From the NCBI RefSeq assembly GCF_027568395.1, contig NZ_JANKZL010000012.1, positions 124,001-188,000 on the forward strand: a DNA stretch of 64,000 bases, read 5' to 3'. The notes under the pieces were generated by a model, which did not search any database, was not told the DNA's origin, and was given only the letters and a program-made list of their open reading frames with translations. Positions 1 to 8,188 of the stretch are shown in pieces. The DNA comes from Aminobacter sp. HY435 (GTDB taxonomy: Bacteria; Pseudomonadota; Alphaproteobacteria; Rhizobiales; Rhizobiaceae). Position numbers and translations under genes: made by a program. The stretch's first letter is position 1. The number at the start of each line of letters is the position of its first letter.

Positions 1-933
1 GACGGCGTTGGCCCCGAGGGCTATTGCCGTGGCGATGTCGCTGCCGCGCCGAATGCCTGAATCGAAGATGATCGGAACATCGGCGCCGACGGCGTCGCGG
101 ACGGCGGGCAGTACGTCGAGCGCCGCCGGCACGCGGTCGATGGTGCGGGCGCCATAGTTGGAAACGTAAAGGGCGGCCGCGCCCGCGTCGAGCGCTGCCT
201 TGGCGTCGCGGACGCTGCCGATGCCCTTGACGATGCACGGCAACGGAGCCTTGGCGATCGCGCTCGCGGCCTGCTGCCAGTTCCATCGCGGTTGGGTGAA
301 GTCGAGCAACTCCGTAAGGCCGGCCGGGTCGGATTTACCGGGACCGAAATTGGAGGGGCCGGTCTCGCCGCGCACCGTGAAGCGGTCCTCCATCATGCGT
401 TCGCGCCATTGGCGGATCGGCGAATAGCTGACGCAGATGTATTTGTAGCCGGCGGCTTTGGCGCGCTCCATCATTTCGACAACCGCGCCCTCGTCACCGA
501 CGAAGGTCATCTGGAACGTGGAGGCAACGGACGAAACCGCGGCGATCTCCTCGAGGGAATGCGCAGCCGCGACCGGCACCATCTGCTGGATGCCGACGGC
601 TTCGGCGGCGCGTGCGATGGCGAGATGGCCCTCGGGATGGAACACTGCCTCACCCCCGCCAAAAGGCGCGACGAACGCCGGAAAGCTCAGGTCGAAACCC
701 AGCACGCTGGTGCGCGTGTCGGGATTGCTGATGCCCGAAAACAGCGAGGTGGCGAAGCGACGCCTGTCGAAGGCGGCCGTGTTGTCGCGAAGCGTGACCT
801 CGTCGCCGGTCCCGCACCACAAATAGTTCCAGTCGACCTCGGAGAGATGACGTTGGGCATCGTTGTGGATGCCGCGCAGCGTGGCGTATTTTTCTGAGGT
901 CGCGTAGCGGTCGTCGATGCGGTTGTTGCTCAT
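1..933 (-). CDS. FMN-dependent alpha-hydroxy-acid dehydrogenase, 3' end beyond window
   Basis: Reading the minus strand from the ATG at 933 gives 311 uninterrupted codons to the window edge, so the C-terminus is missing. The sequence matches the (S)-2-hydroxy-acid oxidase/L-lactate dehydrogenase (LldD) family: an N-terminal Tyr-rich stretch, a TIM-barrel body, and near the edge DSGIRRGSDIATAIALGA, the family's FMN-phosphate loop with its conserved Asp-Ser-Gly and Arg. Members oxidise 2-hydroxy acids to 2-oxo acids with FMN. It is the last visible gene of an operon with a DAO-family oxidase and RidA, 70 bases after ridA, so a role in processing an amino- or hydroxy-acid side chain is likely. 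The substrate cannot be read from sequence. Confidence 0.85.
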   Translation of the reverse strand, partial: MSNNRIDDRYATSEKYATLRGIHNDAQRHLSEVDWNYLWCGTGDEVTLRDNTAAFDRRRFATSLFSGISNPDTRTSVLGFDLSFPAFVAPFGGGEAVFHPEGHLAIARAAEAVGIQQMVPVAAAHSLEEIAAVSSVASTFQMTFVGDEGAVVEMMERAKAAGYKYICVSYSPIRQWRERMMEDRFTVRGETGPSNFGPGKSDPAGLTELLDFTQPRWNWQQAASAIAKAPLPCIVKGIGSVRDAKAALDAGAAALYVSNYGARTIDRVPAALDVLPAVRDAVGADVPIIFDSGIRRGSDIATAIALGANAV

Positions 934-1003
934 GAGGGCCGGCCTTCCAACTGTCCTGCGATGGGTTGCTGCCGCTGCCGTCGTCCGACAACGGCAGGAT
1001 CGA

Positions 1004-1354
1004 TCACGCCTTGGCCGCGATGACCACGACTTCGATCAGCCGCTTGGGGTCGCCGAGGTCGGCGCCGCCGATGGTGGCGCGCGAGGGCAGGTCGTCGCCG
1101 TCGATCCACTCGAGCCACGCCTCGTTCATCTCTTCCTTGCGCGTCATGTCGCTGAGATAGATGCGCGCCGAGAGGATCCTGGTCTTGTCCGAGCCGAGTT
1201 CGGCGAGGAGGTCGTCGAGCTTGGCGCAGACCTGCTGCGTCTGTTCCTTCATCCCCAGCGAGATATCAGATGCCGCGTGGCCGCCGAGATAGAGCACGCC
1301 ATTGTGCTCGACCGCGCCGTGCATGATGCGGTGCTTGCGGTGACGTTTGATCAT
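1004..1354 (-). CDS. RidA/YjgF family enamine-imine deaminase
   Basis: 116 residues, the usual RidA length. The C-terminal half contains SRATIG and IEVVVIA, which align with the conserved Arg and Glu that bind the substrate carboxylate in deaminase-active RidA proteins. Family members hydrolyse reactive enamines and imines to keto acids and ammonia; some close relatives act as 2-aminomuconate deaminases in aromatic catabolism. It lies between a DAO-family oxidase, whose direct product is an imine, and an FMN hydroxy-acid dehydrogenase, so the likely job is hydrolysing the oxidase's imino acid. The start is preceded by GAAAGGA at good spacing. Confidence 0.85.
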   Translation of the reverse strand: MIKRHRKHRIMHGAVEHNGVLYLGGHAASDISLGMKEQTQQVCAKLDDLLAELGSDKTRILSARIYLSDMTRKEEMNEAWLEWIDGDDLPSRATIGGADLGDPKRLIEVVVIAAKA

Positions 1355-1455
1355 GAAATCGTCCTTTCTGAATGAAGAAGCGCCGCGCCACCTTGGTCAC
1401 GGCGGCGCCAGACCGCTGACCAGAGCGGCTTGGCAGTTCGCCAGGAATGGCGTCC

Positions 1456-2559
1456 CTACGCGTTCGGCGCGTAGCTGGTGAGGGGTAGTTCGGTCGGCTT
1501 GCCGGTGACCAGATCGGCGAGGCACCTGCCGGCGAAGGGGCCGATCGTCAGGCCGGCGGCGCCCAGGCCGTTGCCGATGAGCAAGCCTTGCATATTCGGG
1601 GCGCGGCCAAGGATTGGCCTGTAATTGGGGCCAGCCGGACGGAAGCCGATACGGGTCTCGATATGGGTCGCGCTGGCGAGGCCCGGCGCGATGGCGAGAC
1701 CGGCGGCAAGCACTTCGAGCTCGCCCGCCGCCGTGACGCGGTAGTCGAAGCCGGAATTGTCCTCGCGCGTCGCGCCGATGACAACGCGGGAGTCGTCGAA
1801 GGCCAGCATGTAGTGGCTGCCCATCGGCAACAGCGACGGCCACTTGGCGGTGGCGACACCGGGCAAGCGCAGATGGACGATCTGGCCCTTCTGCGGAGCG
1901 ACCGGATGAACCATTCCCAGCGGGTTCAGGATCTGCGAGGCCCATGCGCCCGCGGTGACGACAATCTCGTCGGCTTCGATGCGCTTGCCGTTGCTGTCGT
2001 GGCAGATGGCGCGGCCGTCCTGCATCGACAAGGTGACGTGGTCGCTGCGCGAGGTGGCGCCCATCGCCACTGCCGCCCTGACCATCGCTGCGGCCAGCAG
2101 GCGGGCGTCGACGCGCGAGCCGCCGGGAATGAAGATCGCTTCCAGGTCGTCGCGCAACGGCGGAAACATCTCGCGTGCCTGGGCGGGCGTCAGGCGGCGG
2201 ATGTCGCCAGCCTCGGGCGCATCCTTGAGGCGGCGCAGGATGCGCTCCTCTGCGGCGGCAAACTCGGCCTTGTCGTCGGCGACCACCAATGCCCCGACCT
2301 TGGCATAGCCAAGCGCCGTCTCGCCGCGCGACATCAGTCCTTCGATCAGTTCGTCATAGTAGCGCGCGCCGGCGGCATACAGGCGATACCATTCCGGCTC
2401 CTCGACCTTGGTGGCCCACGGACAGACGATGCCGGCGCCCGCCATGGTCGCCTTGCCCTGGTGCTCTTCGTCGACGATCTCGACGTCGATCCCCTGCTGC
2501 GCGAGGTGGTAGGCTGTGCTGGCGCCAAGGATTCCGGCGCCGATGATCAAGACACGCAT
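1456..2559 (-). CDS. DAO-family FAD-dependent amino acid oxidase
   Basis: 367 residues with an N-terminal Rossmann motif (GAGILG, residues 7-12) followed by the Glu-containing second strand typical of FAD binding, and a DAO-family C-terminal block (IGFRPAGPN and a late GLTIGP). The family includes D-amino acid dehydrogenase, glycine/sarcosine oxidase and opine oxidase subunits, all oxidising a C-N bond to an imine. Start ATG at 2559 has AGGAAG six bases upstream. It sits 74 bases after a peptide/opine-type binding protein and upstream of ridA, so import, oxidation and imine hydrolysis are encoded in order. Substrate unknown: a D-amino acid, N-methyl amino acid or opine are all possible. Confidence 0.85.
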   Translation of the reverse strand: MRVLIIGAGILGASTAYHLAQQGIDVEIVDEEHQGKATMAGAGIVCPWATKVEEPEWYRLYAAGARYYDELIEGLMSRGETALGYAKVGALVVADDKAEFAAAEERILRRLKDAPEAGDIRRLTPAQAREMFPPLRDDLEAIFIPGGSRVDARLLAAAMVRAAVAMGATSRSDHVTLSMQDGRAICHDSNGKRIEADEIVVTAGAWASQILNPLGMVHPVAPQKGQIVHLRLPGVATAKWPSLLPMGSHYMLAFDDSRVVIGATREDNSGFDYRVTAAGELEVLAAGLAIAPGLASATHIETRIGFRPAGPNYRPILGRAPNMQGLLIGNGLGAAGLTIGPFAGRCLADLVTGKPTELPLTSYAPNA

Positions 2560-2633
2560 TCAGTTCTTCCTGGTTGGAGCTGGCGTACCGTCCGGCACGC
2601 CAGCTCGGATTTGATCGAGCCCGCTTAGGCCCG

Positions 2634-4241
2634 TTATTCTTCGACCGTGACGCCGGAAAGCCGGCTCGTTCCGAAAATCGCCTGGTTGAAGCCCTTCACC
2701 TTCTTGCTGACAGCGGTCAGGCTGTCGGCGCCGCCGAGGATGACGGCCGGTACCTCGTCGTGAAACACCTGCTGCGCCTGCTTGTAGAGCTTCTCGCGTT
2801 CGGCCTGGTCAGTGATGGTGCCGGCCTTGTTCATGATCGCGATGAACTCGGGGTTGCACCAGGCACCGATGTTGGACGGGCTTGGCTTGCCGTTTGAATC
2901 GCAAGTGAAGTAGTTGTTGGGAATCTGGCTCGGATCGGGGAAATCGTAGATGCCGCCGAACATGCCGACCTGTGCCTCGCCTGCGCGGGCCCGGGTGATG
3001 TATTCGCTCCATTCGTAGGAAACGATCTCGGCCTTGACGCCGATCGCAGCCCAGTCGGACTGGATCAGTTCAGCGGCGCGGCGGCCGTGCGGCATATATG
3101 GCCGCGAGACGGGGACCGCCCAGATCTGGGTTTCGAAACCCTCGGGATAGCCGGCTTCCTTCAGCAGCGCTTTCGCCTTCTCGGGATCGTAGTCGTAGGC
3201 GCCGATCTGGTCGTCATGTCCCCACAGGGCCGGCGGAATGAGCGAGCCGGTGACCTTGCCAGTGCCGTCGTAGACGATGTCGACCAGCGGCTTCATGTTG
3301 ATGGCGTGGGCAAGTGCTTCGCGCACCTTCTTGTTCTGGAACTTGTCTTCCTTGAAGTTGAAGGTGATGAAACCGGTCGAAGCGACCGGCGTGTAGACGA
3401 GATCGAGCACGTCGCTCTTTTCGATCGCCTCGCGGTCGGCGAGGTTGGGGAATAGCGAGATCATGCATTCGCCGGCAAAGGCGCGCTGCAGCCGCACCGA
3501 AGCGTCGGCGCTGATTGCCATGATGACGGAATCCACCTTCGGCGTGCGGGAGGCGTCGCCGATGGCAGCACCCCAGGTGTCGGCAAAGGGCCGCATGCGA
3601 ACCACCGCGTCGGTCTGGTAGTCCTGCAGCGCGAAGGGGCCGGTGCCGATCGGCTGGCGGTCGAGCAGTTCGGGCGTTCCGGCCTTCAGGAGAGCATCGG
3701 CATATTCGGCCGACGTGATGGCCAGCGACTGGTGCGCCATGATGCCGAGGAAGGGCGCGAGCGGCGCCTTGAGCGTGAACGACACTGTGTGGTCGTCGAC
3801 CTTCTTCACGCTTTCCAGCGTGTCAGCCAGCTTGGTGTTGAAGGTGACGTAGGTGCCGCCGCTGACCTTTGCATAGGGATGCGCCGGGTCGATCATGCGC
3901 TGAAAGGTGAAGACGACGTCGTCGGCGTTGAATTCGCGCGTAGGCGTGAAACCGGCGTCGGACTGCCATTTGACGCCTTGGCGCAGCTTGAAGGTGTAGG
4001 TCCTGGCGTCGTCGGAGATGCTCCAGCTTTCGGCCAGGCTTGGCCTGATCTCCGAGGTGCCGGCGGTCACCGACACCAGGCCGTCATAGATCTGGCCGAG
4101 AACGAACGAGGTTGTGCCGTTGGAGGTCAGCTGGGGGTTGAAGGTCTCGGGAGAGCCCTCGATGCAGACCGAAAGGTTGGCCGCATAAGCGGGCGCCGCG
4201 GCAAGCAGCGCCGCAACGCCAAGTCCTAATACTGATTTCAT
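2634..4241 (-). CDS. Peptide/opine-type ABC transporter substrate-binding protein (DppA/SBP_bac_5 family)
   Basis: I chose the ATG at 4241 because it gives a clean signal peptide (Lys, hydrophobic Ala/Leu run, A-Y-A cleavage site) and has GGGGA upstream; a start 16 codons earlier would bury the signal. The mature protein of about 515 residues has the family hallmarks: an early LSVCIEGSPETFNPQL strand, LAESW, a GTGPF block and YDPEKAKALLKEAGYP. It binds a small peptide, opine or similar oligo-amine in the periplasm and delivers it to a Dpp-type permease. No matching permease or ATPase lies beside it inside the window; they may be beyond position 1, or this protein may serve another transporter. 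First gene of the operon with the DAO-family oxidase. Confidence 0.88.
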   Translation of the reverse strand: MKSVLGLGVAALLAAAPAYAANLSVCIEGSPETFNPQLTSNGTTSFVLGQIYDGLVSVTAGTSEIRPSLAESWSISDDARTYTFKLRQGVKWQSDAGFTPTREFNADDVVFTFQRMIDPAHPYAKVSGGTYVTFNTKLADTLESVKKVDDHTVSFTLKAPLAPFLGIMAHQSLAITSAEYADALLKAGTPELLDRQPIGTGPFALQDYQTDAVVRMRPFADTWGAAIGDASRTPKVDSVIMAISADASVRLQRAFAGECMISLFPNLADREAIEKSDVLDLVYTPVASTGFITFNFKEDKFQNKKVREALAHAINMKPLVDIVYDGTGKVTGSLIPPALWGHDDQIGAYDYDPEKAKALLKEAGYPEGFETQIWAVPVSRPYMPHGRRAAELIQSDWAAIGVKAEIVSYEWSEYITRARAGEAQVGMFGGIYDFPDPSQIPNNYFTCDSNGKPSPSNIGAWCNPEFIAIMNKAGTITDQAEREKLYKQAQQVFHDEVPAVILGGADSLTAVSKKVKGFNQAIFGTSRLSGVTVEE

Positions 4242-4319
4242 GTGAACACGTTCCCCATTTTTGACGGCAGCGCTCGTCCGGATGTCCATCCCGGCATCGC
4301 CTGATCGTCAGGGGAAGGC

Positions 4320-4338
4320 TTGACAACATGATTGTCAA
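4320..4338. promoter_or_regulatory. Inverted repeat between divergent SBP and LysR genes, likely LysR operator
   Basis: TTGACA and TGTCAA are separated by seven bases (ACATGAT). The site lies in the 161-base region between the divergent binding-protein gene and the lysR gene, at a position and with the T-Nx-A dyad form usual for LysR-type boxes. Operator assignment is inference. Confidence 0.5.
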
Positions 4339-4402
4339 ATACCTTATTCTCCATACGTTATAACCAAATCTCATGTGCAGCTGCCGACGGGATGGAACGC
4401 CG

Positions 4403-5314
4403 ATGAACATCAGGCAACTCGAGGCGTTTCACGCAACCATCGAGACCGGCTCGGTGACGCGTGCCGGCGAGAAATTGAAGATCTCCCAGCCGGCGGTCAG
4501 CAAGTTGCTCCGGGCCTTCGCCGAAACCTGCGGCTTCCAGCTTTTCGTTCGCAATGGCGCCAGAATCGTGCCGACGCTGGAAGCCAGGCTGCTCGCAGTC
4601 GAGGTGGAGCGGATGTTTTCCGGCACCGAACGGATAGCGCGGCTGGCCAATGCCGTGCGCAATCGGGAGTGGGGCGAGGTCAGTGTCGCAGCGCCTGCGG
4701 CGCTGGCGACGCGGTATCTTGCGCATGCTCTGTCGCCGTTTCTCGTCGATCAGCCCGATCTGCACTTCACCTTGCAAAGCCGGGCGTCGCCGCGCATCGC
4801 CGAACTGGTGGCGGCGCAGCAGATCGATATCGGCCTCAGCGTGCTGCCCATAGACCATCCGCATGTCGATGCCGAAATCATCATGCGTTTCGAGATGATC
4901 TGCATCCTGCCGGCCGAGCATCCGCTGGCCAAGCGCCAGGCCATCGAGATAGACGAGCTGCGCAACGAGCCGTTCATTTCGCTGCCGCGCGACGACTGTT
5001 CGCTGATGACGATCGACAGGGCGTTTCAGGTGAAGGGCGTGCAGAAACGCAACCGAATCGAGGTGCCGCTGTCGGAGACGGCCTGCGGGTTTGTCGCCAA
5101 TGGCGTCGGCGTGTCGATCGTGCCGCCGTTTGTCGGGCTCGATTATCCCGAGAACCGCCTGGTTCGCCGGCCCCTGCTGCCGCAAACCTCGATGGACGTC
5201 TGGTTGCTGACGCCCAACTCCCGTCCGCCGTCGCTGGCGGCGCAAAAGCTTGCCGACTTCATTCGCGCAGCCGTTGCGCCCTTCGATCAGCGGGCCGGAA
5301 ACCGGCCGACGTGA
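4403..5314 (+). CDS. LysR-family transcriptional regulator (NocR/OccR-like)
   Basis: 303 residues from the ATG at 4403, where the standard LysR N-terminus MNIRQLEAFHATIETGS begins; longer in-frame starts lie upstream but add no conserved sequence. Residues 1-60 are the winged helix-turn-helix (SQPAVSKLL in the recognition helix); about 90-300 is the two-lobed effector domain. By eye the N-terminal half resembles the opine regulators OccR and NocR. It is divergent from the operon of binding protein, DAO-family oxidase, RidA and FMN dehydrogenase, and probably controls that operon and itself from the shared 161-base region. Confidence 0.88.
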   Translation: MNIRQLEAFHATIETGSVTRAGEKLKISQPAVSKLLRAFAETCGFQLFVRNGARIVPTLEARLLAVEVERMFSGTERIARLANAVRNREWGEVSVAAPAALATRYLAHALSPFLVDQPDLHFTLQSRASPRIAELVAAQQIDIGLSVLPIDHPHVDAEIIMRFEMICILPAEHPLAKRQAIEIDELRNEPFISLPRDDCSLMTIDRAFQVKGVQKRNRIEVPLSETACGFVANGVGVSIVPPFVGLDYPENRLVRRPLLPQTSMDVWLLTPNSRPPSLAAQKLADFIRAAVAPFDQRAGNRPT

Positions 5315-5447
5315 TGCGCGCAGTCATCCACCAGGCGAGGAAGCCGGCCGCAAATGCGGTCGGTTTCTCGCTTGCGGGGTTGGATTCGTCTCAAACACGC
5401 AGCCGGATCGGGCGCTCGTGATGCCCAATCCGCTGCGCTTGCCCTAC

Positions 5448-5550
5448 TTAGAGCGCCGTGCGTCCGAATGGACGCACAAAGGACGCTCTAACTTCCTGAG
5501 TTGGCGCATCGTGCTTTCCGAAAATCGGGTCCGATTTTCGGGCCGATGCG
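5448..5550. repeat. Rhizobial-type double-hairpin intergenic repeat
   Basis: Two adjacent palindromes. The first (5448-5491) has outer arms TTAGAGCG/CGCTCTAA and an inner stem GTGCGTCC/GGACGCAC around GAAT. The second (5505-5550) has arms CGCATCG/CGATGCG and an inner stem CCGAAAATCG/CGATTTTCGG. The pair abuts the stop codon of the LivK gene, so its RNA could act as a terminator or stabiliser. A diverged copy of the first hairpin occurs at 23041-23076. I recognise this type as a common Mesorhizobium/Rhizobium intergenic element from general knowledge. The rest of 5315-5447 shows nothing I can name. Confidence 0.75.
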
Positions 5551-6723
5551 CTAGTCAGCCGGCATCTTGCATTCGACGGCGTAGCTGTCGCTGTGGGCCG
5601 TCAGCACCTTGCCTTCGGTCTTGAGCACCATCTTGCCGTCGGCGCCCTTCTCGGCCTTGAGCGAATACCAATCCTGCACCGGGTGCTGGTTGGGGCCGAA
5701 CTTGAACGAGCCGCGCACCGAAGGGATTTCCTGGGTCAGCAGTGCCTTGCGGAAGGCCGGCAGGTCGTCGACGCCTGACTTTTCGAGGCCGGTGCCGATC
5801 AGCAATGCCGCGTCATAACCCTGCGCGGCATAATAAGTGATCGGGCGATCGCCGAACTTGGCCTTCCACGCCGCAACGAAGCTCTTGTTGACCGGATTGT
5901 CGAGGTCGTCGTTCCAGTGGCTGGTGACCTTCACGCCAAGCGCGGCGTCGCCCACCGCGCCGACGATGACCTGGTCGAGAGACGCCGGATGGACGACCAT
6001 CGGGATGTCCTTGAGCAGGCCGGCCTGCTGGTACTGGCGCATGAAGGCGATGCCGAGCCCGCCCGGCTCGAACTCGTAGACGACATCGGGCTTGGCGGCG
6101 CGGATCTGCGCCATCTCGGCGGCGAAGTCGGTCTGGTCGAGGCCGGTATAGGTCTCGCCGACAACCTCGCCCTTGTAGAAGCGCTTGAAGGCGCCCATCG
6201 TTTCCTTGCCGGCCTGGTAGTTCGGCGCGATCAGGAAGGCCTTCTTGTAGCCGAGCGACTGGGCTAGCGCACCCGCGCTTTCGCCCTGGCTGTCGTCCTG
6301 CCAGGAGCTGACGAAGTAGTTGGGGTGGCAGTCCTTGCCGGCGAAGGTGGCGGATGCGGTGTTGGCGCTGACATAGATCGCGTCGCCATCCAGGATATCG
6401 GGCAGCGCGGCGAATGCGACGTTGGCGAAGACCATGCCGGTGAACAGCTTGATGTCCTGGTCGGACAGCATCTTTTCAGCAATCTGCTTGGCGTTGCCCG
6501 GCTTGAGGCCATCGTCCTCGACGACCAGTTCCACATCCTTGCCGCCAAGCTTGCCCTTGTTCTGCTCGATGGCGAGCTGGAAGCCGTCGCGGATGTCCTG
6601 GCCGAGATAGCCGGCCGGCCCCGAAAGCGTGGTGATCATGCCGATCTTGAGCGGGTCTTCGGCATAAGCCGCGCTGACGGACAGTGCCATGACGGCGGCC
6701 GACAAAATTCCCTTGAAATGCAT
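5551..6723 (-). CDS. LivK-type branched-chain/aromatic ABC substrate-binding protein (paralogue 1)
   Basis: 390 residues with a signal peptide ending at about residue 21 (S-A-A-Y-A then EDPLKIGMITTLSGPAGYLG). It is a Peripla_BP_6 protein, the LivK/amide/urea/aromatic-acid binding family. It is closely similar, block by block, to the products of 15290-16459 and 17471-18634: all share GMITTLxGPAGYLGQD, VEDDGLKPG, the CxPNYF motif and a C-terminal cysteine, which suggests a conserved disulfide. It has no permease beside it and probably uses the LivHMGF proteins encoded at 18.7-22.1 kb. It lies 302 bases downstream of a LysR gene on the same strand. Confidence 0.9.
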   Translation of the reverse strand: MHFKGILSAAVMALSVSAAYAEDPLKIGMITTLSGPAGYLGQDIRDGFQLAIEQNKGKLGGKDVELVVEDDGLKPGNAKQIAEKMLSDQDIKLFTGMVFANVAFAALPDILDGDAIYVSANTASATFAGKDCHPNYFVSSWQDDSQGESAGALAQSLGYKKAFLIAPNYQAGKETMGAFKRFYKGEVVGETYTGLDQTDFAAEMAQIRAAKPDVVYEFEPGGLGIAFMRQYQQAGLLKDIPMVVHPASLDQVIVGAVGDAALGVKVTSHWNDDLDNPVNKSFVAAWKAKFGDRPITYYAAQGYDAALLIGTGLEKSGVDDLPAFRKALLTQEIPSVRGSFKFGPNQHPVQDWYSLKAEKGADGKMVLKTEGKVLTAHSDSYAVECKMPAD

Positions 6724-7025
6724 CAGATTTGTTCCTCTTCCCCAAAATTCCCCAGCCGCTCACGCTCAGCTGCCGCAATTCTTGATCGCGGGATGTGCTG
6801 AGCCGTTGCAGATGCTTCAAAGGGAGGGGCAGCAGGACAGGCGGCCACGCACGTTCCCGAGGCCGGGGCGTCAGCTCACCAGGCTTCGTTTCGGATGGAG
6901 ACCGCAACAGCCGCTCCTCCGCAGCGTTGTTCAACCGGCCAAGCTTGGCCCAACCAGCATTCCGGTAAATGGAAAACTCGTCATCCAGGCATGACGGGCA
7001 GGAATATCAATCGTGTAGCGATTAC
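6724..7025. other. 302-base intergenic region without a recognised gene
   Basis: It separates lysR from the downstream LivK-type gene (both on the minus strand) and presumably carries the promoter of the latter. The only structure I see is a six-base inverted repeat, CGTCAT-CCAGGC-ATGACG, at 6979-6996, just after the lysR stop, possibly its terminator. No open frame here has coding character. Confidence 0.4.
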
Positions 7026-7961
7026 TTATACGTCATGACGCGCGAGGTCGGCGGCTGTACGGCGCAGCGTCTCCACAAGCACTTCGGCTGCTGGCGACAG
7101 GCGGGCATTCGTCCGTGTGGTGATGCCCATTGGCATGGCCGTGGCGCGCAAGGTCACCGGCAATATCACGATGGCGCCGGCGGCGGCCTCGCGGCGTGCG
7201 ACCTGGGCGGGGAATACGCCGAGATAGTCGGCGTCGATCAACAGCGCCCTGTTGGTCAGCAGCGATACGGAATCGACCGCATGCGAAGGCGGTTCCAGCC
7301 CTTCCTCGCGAAAGGCGATGTCAATCTGGCGGCGCAGGCTGGTTTCCTGCGGCGGCAGGATCCACTCCCAGCCGATCAGGTCGGCGAGGTTGAGTTCGCT
7401 GCGCTCCGCCAGCGGGTGACCGCGGCGCGCGACGACGCAGGCGATATCGTCCATCAGCACTTCTTGGACGACGTTCAGCCGGTCGCGCTGCTCGGACAGC
7501 CGCCCGACCACCATGTCGAGTTCGCCGGCACGCAAGGCCGGGATCAAGACGTCGTTGGTGCCCTCGACGATCTTGACCACCAGCTTGGGCCGCTCCTTGC
7601 GCAGGCGGGCGATGGCCGTCGGCAGCAATTCGGCCGAGGCTGACAGCAGCGTTCCGATGGCAACGCGGCCACCGGTGCCGTCGCGCAGGTCGGCGAGATG
7701 CTCCTCGGCGTGCGCCAGCTGGGTGATGACGAGGCGCGCGTGTTCGGCCAGCGTGTCACCGAACATCGTTGGCACGACGCCGCGATTGGTGCGGTCGAAC
7801 AGCCTTGCCTTGGTCAGCGCCTCGATCTCCTGCAGCGCCTTGGTGACGGCCGACTGGGTCATGTTCAGCCGCTTGGCCGCGCGAACAAGGTTACCTTCCT
7901 CCACGATGGCCACGACCATGCGCAGGTGCCGGATGGTCAAACGGCTCGTCAGCAGCTTCAT
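7026..7961 (-). CDS. LysR-family transcriptional regulator
   Basis: 311 residues. The N-terminal helix-turn-helix is clear (LRMVVAIVEEGNLVRAAKRL, then TQSAVTKALQEIE), followed by a LysR substrate-binding domain. The form with about eight residues before the first helix and TQSAVTK resembles the PcaQ/GbpR subgroup, which controls aromatic and sugar uptake genes. The ATG at 7961 has GGGAGG ten bases upstream. It is divergent from the FAD monooxygenase/2,4-dioxygenase/hydrolase genes beginning at 8189 and is the obvious candidate regulator for them, and perhaps for the LivK gene downstream of itself. Confidence 0.88.
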   Translation of the reverse strand: MKLLTSRLTIRHLRMVVAIVEEGNLVRAAKRLNMTQSAVTKALQEIEALTKARLFDRTNRGVVPTMFGDTLAEHARLVITQLAHAEEHLADLRDGTGGRVAIGTLLSASAELLPTAIARLRKERPKLVVKIVEGTNDVLIPALRAGELDMVVGRLSEQRDRLNVVQEVLMDDIACVVARRGHPLAERSELNLADLIGWEWILPPQETSLRRQIDIAFREEGLEPPSHAVDSVSLLTNRALLIDADYLGVFPAQVARREAAAGAIVILPVTLRATAMPMGITTRTNARLSPAAEVLVETLRRTAADLARHDV

Positions 7962-8004
7962 CGCGCATCATCCTCCCAAAGGATTGTCCGGGCATTGATA
8001 TTCC

Positions 8005-8022
8005 AAATCCTCATAGAGATTT
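8005..8022. promoter_or_regulatory. Weak inverted repeat in the lysR/monooxygenase divergent region
   Basis: AAATC-N8-GATTT lies in an AT-richer patch of the 227-base region between the divergent genes. Size and position fit a LysR-type site, but the arms are only five bases long, so this is a suggestion. Confidence 0.3.
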
Positions 8023-8188
8023 CCAGAGAATTCACTTGTCTGCATGTCTATTCGCTGGAACTTTTGCCCCAAAGGCGTTGGCTGCCCTGGGGCGGGCCGG
8101 CGTGTGGAGGTATTTTTGGCCGGCTTCCGCCATTCGGGGCCGGCTTCAGGCGTCGGCAGGGATGCCGCACGGGGAGGACAATCCTGAC

